DNA from: SXMI01 sp964391365
GTDB taxonomy: Bacteria; Actinomycetota; Acidimicrobiia; Acidimicrobiales; Microtrichaceae
Length of the DNA stretch: 21,097 nt
Direction: 5' to 3'
Assembly (NCBI GenBank): GCA_964391365.1
Contig: CAYMKW010000042.1
Location: 1-21,097 of the forward strand
The position numbers were made by a program, and so were the translations under genes. The notes beneath the pieces are model-generated. The model made no database searches. It was not told where the DNA came from and worked only from the letters and a program-made list of their open reading frames with translations. Shown here piece by piece: positions 16,391-21,097 of the stretch (position 1 is the stretch's first letter; each line of letters opens with the position of its first letter).

Positions 16391-17029
16391 GTGCAGGGAT
16401 CGAGAAGGCGTGCGACCAGCCGGGTTGTGGCGTTCGCTTCGCTCGCGTTCGCACTCGTCGTTGGCCTGAGCGCCACCTCCCAGGCGCAGACCGAGCCGGA
16501 GACCACGACCACCACCGAGGCGCCGACGACGACGGTCGCGCCGACGACCACGCTCCTGCCGACCAACAACTTCCTGCTGGCGGGCGTTCGGGACCTGACC
16601 ACCGGCGAGATGGTCTCCATCGACCAGGACGTCACCGGCGAGTTCGCCCACTGCGCCAACCCGAACGGGCTCGGGGCCGAGGCCTACCTGAACGCCGGCA
16701 ACCCGTCCGGCCTGCAGGTCCGTCACGCCACCGTGACGCCCTTCGTCGTGCCGATCCACATCGGTCTGCTGCAGGTGAACAACCCCGACCCCGGCGCCTC
16801 GCTCAACGAGGAGATGCTGACCCTCGGCGTCGTCGCCGGCGACACGGTCCAGTTCGGCACGACAGGCTTCGCCACCGCCGAGTACAGCGGTCTCTTCTTC
16901 GGGACCACCGCCGCCGGTGTCGTCAACTGGCGACAGAGCGAGACGATCACCTGCACCGATTCGCTGGTCATGCCGATCATCGAACCGTTGCTGTCGGGCG
17001 GAACGCCCACGACGCTCCCCCCGGCCTGA
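16391..17029 (+). CDS. Secreted protein of unknown function with Thr/Pro-rich linker
   Basis: A 212-residue exported protein that I do not recognise. The N-terminus MQGSRRRATSRVVAFASLAFALVVGLSATSQA is a clear Sec signal peptide with basic residues, a hydrophobic core and a likely cleavage after SQA. A low-complexity linker, TEPETTTTTEAPTTTVAPTTT, follows. The remaining domain of about 150 residues is probably beta-rich, with repeated short hydrophobic strands and two cysteines (AHCANP and ETITCTDS) that could form a disulfide. The C-terminus again is Thr/Pro-rich (GTPTTLPPA), with no LPxTG sorting motif or membrane helix. GTG 16391 gives the best signal peptide; GTG 16379 would add four residues. 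It has its own promoter and a structured leader. Confidence 0.7.
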   Translation: MQGSRRRATSRVVAFASLAFALVVGLSATSQAQTEPETTTTTEAPTTTVAPTTTLLPTNNFLLAGVRDLTTGEMVSIDQDVTGEFAHCANPNGLGAEAYLNAGNPSGLQVRHATVTPFVVPIHIGLLQVNNPDPGASLNEEMLTLGVVAGDTVQFGTTGFATAEYSGLFFGTTAAGVVNWRQSETITCTDSLVMPIIEPLLSGGTPTTLPPA

Positions 17030-17076
17030 GCGAACCGCTCGGCGGAACGCCCGGTCCGGCCCCCATCCACGGGGCT

Positions 17077-17103
17077 CCAGCGGCGCGGCGTGCGCACCGC
17101 TGG
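17077..17103. terminator. Hairpin between convergent genes (secreted protein and LLM gene)
   Basis: CCAGCGG (17077-17083) pairs perfectly with CCGCTGG (17097-17103); after one mismatch a further GCG/CGC pair (17085-17087 with 17093-17095) leaves a 5-nt loop. It lies between two convergent genes, 47 nt after one stop and 5 nt after the other, and could terminate both. No T run is present. Confidence 0.5.
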
Positions 17104-17108
17104 CCCGG

Positions 17109-18158
17109 TCAGGGGAGCAGGTTGCGGACCGTCTCGATCAGCCGCTGCTGCGCCGGAAGGTCAGCTGCGATCGGCGTCACGTTCAGCACGGTGACCCCAG
17201 CGGCTGCGAACTCGGCAATGCGGTCCCGGACGTAGCCCTCGTCCCCACACAGCGACGTCTGCTCGAGGAACGAATCGGGCACGGCAGCGGCCGCCTCGCC
17301 CTTCTTGCCGTCCAGGTAGAGGTCCTGGATGCGCTCGGCCTCGGCCTCGTACCCGTAGCGCTGGAACAACTGGTTGTAGAAGTTCCGCTCGCGGGCACCC
17401 ATCCCACCGACGTAGAGGGCCACCATGCCCCGGCTGAAGTCACGGAACCCGGCGACCTCGTCCTCGCTCCCGATGGCGAGCAGTCCACCGGCGACGACGT
17501 CCATCGGCCCGAGGTCGGGCGACCGCTTGGCGAACCCGACCTCCAGGTCTGGGCCCCAGACGTCACCCGCCTTCGCCGGGTGGAACAGGATCGGCAGCCA
17601 TCCATCAGCCAGTTCGGCGGTCATCTGCACGTTCTTCGGGCCCAGCGACGCAACGTGGATCGGGATCCGCGGGCGACGGGGGTGGGTGATGATCTTGAGT
17701 GGCTTGCCCAGACCCGTCCCCTGGCCCTCGGGCAGCGGCAACTGGTACTTCGCTCCGTCGTGGACGAGTGGCTCCTCGCGCGCCCAGACCTTGCGGCAGA
17801 TGTCGATGATCTCCCGGGTGCGACCGATGGGGGCGTCATAGGCCACGCCGTGGAAGCCCTCGATCACCTGCGGCCCCGAGGCCCCGAGACCGAGCACGGC
17901 CCGACCCTCGGAGAGCTCGTCGAGCCCGGCGGCGGTCATGGCGAGCAGGGTGGGCGTGCGGGTGTAGATGGGCAGGATCCCCGAGGCGATCTCGATGCGC
18001 TCCGTGACGGCCGCCAGGTACCCCATCAACGTCGCGGCGTCGTAGCCGTACGCTTCGGCGACGTAGACGATGTCCATCCCCGCCTGCTACAGCGCCTGCA
18101 CCTGGGCGACCGACTCGGCGAACCCACCGGCGTACCCGATCTGCATGCTCAGCTTCAC
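17109..18158 (-). pseudogene. LLM-class F420-dependent oxidoreductase, interrupted by an in-frame TAG at codon 24
   Basis: A luciferase-like monooxygenase-fold protein of the type that usually binds coenzyme F420. From GTG 18158 the frame reads MKLSMQIGYAGGFAESVAQVQAL, then TAG (18089-18087), then QAGMDIVYVAEAYGYDAATLMGYLAAVTERIEI and on to the stop at 17109, for 349 codons in total. Relatives have a Glu in the 'QALEQAG' context, so one G-to-T change (GAG to TAG) explains the stop. The start is firm: GTG overlaps the TGA of the upstream 71-residue gene (GTGA). Translation could restart at ATG 18077, giving 322 residues, but this would lose the first barrel strand. The rest is intact (SGILPIYTRTPTLLAMTAAGLDELSEGRAVLGLGASGPQVIEG). 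It could be a recent pseudogene, a sequencing error or a shortened working gene. Confidence 0.75.
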
Positions 18159-18370
18159 GCTGCGCCCTCCCACTCCTTGGCGGGCACCAGATCGTCACGA
18201 CCCAGGAACCCGATCTCCTCACCGTTGGCGAACCGCACCCGGTAGCGGATCCACGAGAACCCGTTGACGAGTTGCACCTTGCCCGACGTGCCCGCCGGAA
18301 CGCCCGGCAGGTCCCGCGAGGCCACCACCTTCTGGTGCCGCTTCAACGGACGGACTGCGCTGGTCGCCAT
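18155..18370 (-). CDS. Small SH3-like protein of unknown function (71 residues)
   Basis: A 71-residue protein, MATSAVRPLKRHQKVVASRDLPGVPAGTSGKVQLVNGFSWIRYRVRFANGEEIGFLGRDDLVPAKEWEGAA when pieced together from its two halves. The pattern VVASRDLPGVPAGTSGKV, then WIRYRVRFANG and IGFLGRDDLV, suggests a small beta-barrel of SH3/KOW type. I recall similar short proteins in actinobacteria but no known function. It has no cysteines, signal peptide or membrane segment. ATG 18370 lies six bases after a TAGGTT -10 element, so the mRNA is probably leaderless. Its TGA overlaps the GTG of the broken LLM gene, so the two were meant to be translated together, and it may assist that enzyme. This role is speculation. 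Confidence 0.75.
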   Translation of the reverse strand: MATSAVRPLKRHQKVVASRDLPGVPAGTSGKVQLVNGFSWIRYRVRFANGEEIGFLGRDDLVPAKEWEGAA

Positions 18371-18376
18371 GGACTC

Positions 18377-18382
18377 AACCTA
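18377..18382 (-). promoter_or_regulatory. -10 element of leaderless promoter for the SH3-like gene
   Basis: TAGGTT on the minus strand (18382-18377) ends six bases before ATG 18370. It gives the small gene and the LLM gene a promoter separate from the acyl-CoA dehydrogenase upstream. Confidence 0.5.
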
Positions 18383-18426
18383 GCCCTCGGGTCCCGCAGG
18401 TGGAGCATCCGCGTCGTGGTCCGCGC

Positions 18427-19593
18427 TCAACGACGGTCAGCCCGTTGCGCGTCCGCCCAGGTGAGTCCGCGCTCGACATCGCTGTCGTGCGGCAGCCCGA
18501 GGACGCGTTCGGCGATGATGTTGCGCTGGACGTCTCCGGTCCCGCCGCCGATCGTGAGGGCCGGGGCGAAGAGGAACCCGTGCCCCCACCAGCCGCTGTC
18601 CGTGCCCAGGGGTCCGGCGTCGGTCGTCATGCCGGCCGCCCCGGCCAGGTCCCGGGCCAGACCCATGATCCTCTGGCCGTGCTCGTCCGCCAGGACCTTC
18701 CGGATCGAGGCCTCCGGTCCCGGCGCCCGACCCTGAACCGCCGCTGTGACGGTGCGGAGCCGGATCAGCCGCAGGATCTCCGACTCCACGTGGAGCGCGG
18801 CGAGTTCCTGACGGACGACCGGGTCCGCGACCCCACCGGCGGCCCGCACGATGTCGAGCAGGTCACCTGCGTTGGGACCCATCCCCCACAGCGCCCCGCC
18901 CGAGGACAGCGACACCCGCTCGTTCGCCAGGGTGACCTTGGCCAGGCGCCACCCGTCGTGCACCGGTCCCACCACGTTCCCGATCGGGATCCGGACGTCG
19001 GTGAGGAACACCTCGTTGAAGGTGTGGCCACCCGTCATCTCCACGATCGGCCGGACCTCGATCCCGGGGGCGTCCATCGGGCAGATGAAGTAGGTGATCC
19101 CCTCGTGCTTCGGACGGTCGGGGTCGGTCCGGGCGATCAGGATGCCGAATCGGGCGAGATGCCCGAGCGAGGTCCAGACCTTCTGGCCGTTCACGACCCA
19201 CTCGTCGCCGTCGAGCTCGGCCCGGGTCGACAGGTTCGCCAGATCAGACCCGGCTCCGGGCTCGGAGAACAGCTGGCACCACACGTCCTCACCCGACAGC
19301 AGACCGAACAGGTACGCCTCCCGCTGCTCGTCGGTCCCGGCGGTGAGGATCGTCGGACCCGCCCACCCGATGCCGATCGGGTTGGAGGGTCGCGACACTC
19401 CGGCACGTCGGAGCTCGTCGTCGACGATCAACTGGTGGATCGGATCCGCATCCAGACCCCAGGGCGCGGGCCAGTGCGGCGCGACGAGACCGGCCTCGGC
19501 CAGTTGTCGGCCGGTCGGTGAGGGGTGTTCCTCGAGCCAGTTCCGCACGGCGATGCGCCGGGGGTCGTCATCTCCGGGAAGTTCGAAGTCCAC
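18427..19593 (-). CDS. Acyl-CoA dehydrogenase family protein (FadE-like)
   Basis: An FAD-dependent acyl-CoA dehydrogenase that should introduce an alpha-beta double bond in an acyl-CoA. The 388-residue protein has the expected three-domain plan. Central blocks are WCQLFSEPGAGSDLANLSTRAELDGDEWVVNGQKVWTSLGHLARFGILIARTD and GGHTFNEVFLTDVRIP, and the C-terminal one is GGGTGDVQRNIIAERVLGLPHD. The catalytic Glu is not obvious, as in several FadE proteins of actinobacterial steroid breakdown that act as heteromers; this could be one such subunit. GTG 19593 begins just before the conserved start and lies eight bases after TACCGT (19607-19602). It is divergent from the FadD-like gene, which suggests a shared acyl-CoA pathway. 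Confidence 0.9.
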   Translation of the reverse strand: MDFELPGDDDPRRIAVRNWLEEHPSPTGRQLAEAGLVAPHWPAPWGLDADPIHQLIVDDELRRAGVSRPSNPIGIGWAGPTILTAGTDEQREAYLFGLLSGEDVWCQLFSEPGAGSDLANLSTRAELDGDEWVVNGQKVWTSLGHLARFGILIARTDPDRPKHEGITYFICPMDAPGIEVRPIVEMTGGHTFNEVFLTDVRIPIGNVVGPVHDGWRLAKVTLANERVSLSSGGALWGMGPNAGDLLDIVRAAGGVADPVVRQELAALHVESEILRLIRLRTVTAAVQGRAPGPEASIRKVLADEHGQRIMGLARDLAGAAGMTTDAGPLGTDSGWWGHGFLFAPALTIGGGTGDVQRNIIAERVLGLPHDSDVERGLTWADAQRADRR

Positions 19594-19601
19594 CGCGGTG
19601 G

Positions 19602-19607
19602 ACGGTA
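19602..19607 (-). promoter_or_regulatory. -10 element of the acyl-CoA dehydrogenase promoter
   Basis: TACCGT on the minus strand, ending eight bases before GTG 19593, consistent with a leaderless or nearly leaderless transcript. Confidence 0.4.
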
Positions 19608-19653
19608 GTCGGACAGCGGCGCCGCCGCGGAGACCGGCGCCGCAGCCACCACC

Positions 19654-19659
19654 TATGCT
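19654..19659 (+). promoter_or_regulatory. Candidate -10 element of the FadD-like gene
   Basis: TATGCT fits TAnnnT and would start transcription near 19666, leaving a leader of about 76 nt before ATG 19742. No convincing -35 is seen. Confidence 0.35.
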
Positions 19660-19705
19660 CACCAACCGGACGGCCCGCTCGAGCGACGCCGGTCCGAGGT
19701 GAGCA

Positions 19706-19723
19706 CCCGTCGCCAACGACGGG
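19706..19723 (+). promoter_or_regulatory. Stem-loop in the FadD-like gene leader
   Basis: CCCGTCG (19706-19712), loop CCAA, CGACGGG (19717-19723): a perfect 7-bp stem. GGTCC (19691-19695) could instead pair with GGACC (19722-19726), which overlaps the stem, so two exclusive folds are possible. The stem ends eight bases before the GGGGGGA ribosome binding site at 19732-19738. Confidence 0.35.
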
Positions 19724-19741
19724 ACCGAAACGGGGGGACGC

Positions 19742-21097
19742 ATGGCCGGATGGAACTTCGCTGACCTGTGGGAGGGCATCGCCGGGAAGTTCCCCGACGC
19801 ACCCGCCCAGGTCCACGGTGACCGGCGTACGACCTGGCGGGAGTTCGACGAGCGGGCGAACGGCGTGGCCCGCTTCCTGCTCGACGGTGGCGCCCAGCAC
19901 CAGGACAAGGTCGCGCTCTACCTCTACAACGGCCCGGAGTACCTGGAGTCGTGCGCCGGCCTGTTCAAGGCCGGCCTGGTCCCGGTGAACACCAACTACC
20001 GGTACCTCGACGACGAACTCCTCTACCTGTGGGACAACGCCGACGCCGTCGCCGTCGTCTTCCACGGCGTGTTCACCGACCGGGTGGACCACCTGCGACC
20101 GCGGCTCCCCGGTGTGCGCCACTGGATCTGGGTCGACGACGGGACCAGCCCCATGCCCGACTGGGCGGTCGCCTACGAGGACGTCGCCGCCACCACCGGC
20201 GAGCGGGTCGAGGCCCCGTGGGGTCGCTCGGGCGACGACATCCTCATGATCTACACCGGTGGCACCACCGGGATGCCCAAGGGCGTCATGTGGCGCCAGG
20301 ACGACCTGATCGGCGCCGTGTGCGCCGCCGCGAACCCGCTGCTCGCCCAGGACCCCGCGGATGCTGGGGGCGTGCAGGCAGTGCTCGACTCCATCGCCGG
20401 GCCCGGACTGGTGGGCCTGCCGGCCTGCCCGCTCATGCACGGGACCGGGTGGTTCACGGCGCTGCTGTACCTGACCTCGGGTGGATCGGTGGCCACGCTC
20501 GTCGAACGGCACCTGGACTGGGTGGAACTGCTCGACACGATCGAACGCGAGGGCGTCGGGGCGCTGACGATCGTCGGCGACGCGTTCGCCAAGCCCATCC
20601 TGGCCTGCCTCGACGCCGAGCCGGACCGGTGGGACCTGTCGTCGCTGGTCCTGGTCTCGTCGTCAGGGGTCATGTGGTCCGAGCCGATCAAGCAGCGGAT
20701 GCTCGAGCACCATCCGACGATGATGCTCGTCGACTCGTTCTCGAGCTCCGAGGCGATCGGGATGGGCCAGTCCGTGTCGGCCGCCGGTGCCGCCGAGAAG
20801 ACGGCCCACTTCTCACTCGGGCCGGGGGCGATCGTCCTGACCGACGACGGGGTGAAGGTCGAACCCGGATCCCCGGAACGCGGCCGGGTCGCCATCCCGG
20901 GCCGGACCCCTCTCGGTTACTACAAGGACCCCGAGAAGACGGCCGCGACGTTCATCACCGTCGACGGGATCCGGTACTCGATGCCCGGCGACTACGCCAC
21001 GGTCGACGCCGACGGGACCATCAGCCTGCTGGGACGTGGTTCGGTGTGCATCAACACCGGCGGCGAGAAGGTGTTCCCCGAGGAGGTCGAGGAGGCG
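19742..21097 (+). CDS. Acyl-CoA synthetase, FadD19-like, 3' end beyond the window
   Basis: An ATP-dependent acyl-CoA ligase that adenylates a carboxylic acid and transfers it to CoA. The first 452 residues are present; relatives are roughly 540 long, so about 90 residues lie outside. The AMP-binding motif is IYTGGTTGMPKGVMWRQ (YTGGTTGMPKG at 171-181). Later blocks include VDSFSSSEAIGMGQSV, GYYKDPEKTAATFITVDGIRYSMPGDYATVDADGTISLLGRGS and INTGGEKVFPEEVEEA. The TGGTTGMPKGVMW variant and the flanking text resemble FadD19 of mycobacteria and rhodococci, which activates steroid side-chain acids. A steroid substrate here is only inference. ATG 19742 has GGGGGGA three bases upstream. The gene is divergent from the acyl-CoA dehydrogenase. 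Confidence 0.92.
   Translation, partial: MAGWNFADLWEGIAGKFPDAPAQVHGDRRTTWREFDERANGVARFLLDGGAQHQDKVALYLYNGPEYLESCAGLFKAGLVPVNTNYRYLDDELLYLWDNADAVAVVFHGVFTDRVDHLRPRLPGVRHWIWVDDGTSPMPDWAVAYEDVAATTGERVEAPWGRSGDDILMIYTGGTTGMPKGVMWRQDDLIGAVCAAANPLLAQDPADAGGVQAVLDSIAGPGLVGLPACPLMHGTGWFTALLYLTSGGSVATLVERHLDWVELLDTIEREGVGALTIVGDAFAKPILACLDAEPDRWDLSSLVLVSSSGVMWSEPIKQRMLEHHPTMMLVDSFSSSEAIGMGQSVSAAGAAEKTAHFSLGPGAIVLTDDGVKVEPGSPERGRVAIPGRTPLGYYKDPEKTAATFITVDGIRYSMPGDYATVDADGTISLLGRGSVCINTGGEKVFPEEVEEA

Noticed and set aside
18087..18089. TAG in the LLM gene as a pyrrolysine codon
   Set aside because: Relatives have Glu here, the family has no pyrrolysine members, and no pyl genes are seen; a nonsense mutation or sequencing error is far more likely.

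Overview
The window is a gene-dense stretch of high-GC bacterial chromosome, about 70% G+C by eye, with nearly every base in or next to a gene. The gene set points to an actinobacterium, most likely of the Acidimicrobiia (Ilumatobacter-like). The clues are a NucS/EndoMS mismatch endonuclease, a WS/DGAT acyltransferase, an F420-type luciferase-like protein, a FadD19-like acyl-CoA synthetase, DUF4395, and exported proteins with Thr/Pro-rich tails. That placement is inference; there is no rRNA or tRNA in the window to confirm it. I see no mobile element, integrase, CRISPR array or RNA gene, and no gene-free stretch over 300 bases.

Layout: (1) 1-2392, minus strand: sulfate activation genes cysD-cysN-cysC, with cysC cut by the window edge. 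(2) 2519-4947, plus strand: cysQ and an ABC1/UbiB-type kinase-like gene. (3) 5015-8173, plus strand: typA, a DUF4395 membrane protein and nucS. (4) 8170-9993, minus strand: a MaoC-type enoyl-CoA hydratase followed by a DUF3445 (heme-dependent N-demethylase-like) gene. (5) 10185-13308, plus strand: a VanW-domain envelope protein and a WS/DGAT acyltransferase. (6) 13373-17029, plus strand: a geranylgeranyl-reductase-family flavoprotein, a nitronate-monooxygenase-like enzyme, a CrtZ-type carotene hydroxylase and a secreted Thr-rich protein of unknown function. (7) 17109-19593, minus strand: an acyl-CoA dehydrogenase, a 71-residue SH3-like protein and an LLM-class oxidoreductase broken by an in-frame amber codon. 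(8) 19742 to the right edge, plus strand: a FadD19-like acyl-CoA synthetase, cut by the window edge.

How the genes fit together: cysD/N/C make APS and PAPS from sulfate, and CysQ removes the PAP by-product. A perfect 24-bp palindrome sits between these divergent sulfur genes. MaoC, WS/DGAT, the dehydrogenase and the FadD-like ligase suggest acyl-CoA or lipid (possibly steroid-like) metabolism. The reductase and CrtZ suggest isoprenoid or carotenoid modification.

The most notable non-coding signals are: a repeated -10 element of the form TAnnnT placed 6-8 nt before start codons, implying leaderless transcripts; two cases where that -10 element reuses the previous gene's TAG stop codon; CTAG tetramers found only at such gene boundaries; two back-to-back perfect hairpins in the leader of the secreted protein; and an inverted repeat over the -35 region of the DUF4395 promoter. 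I found no clearly new multi-gene system; the best leads are these regulatory structures and the broken LLM gene.
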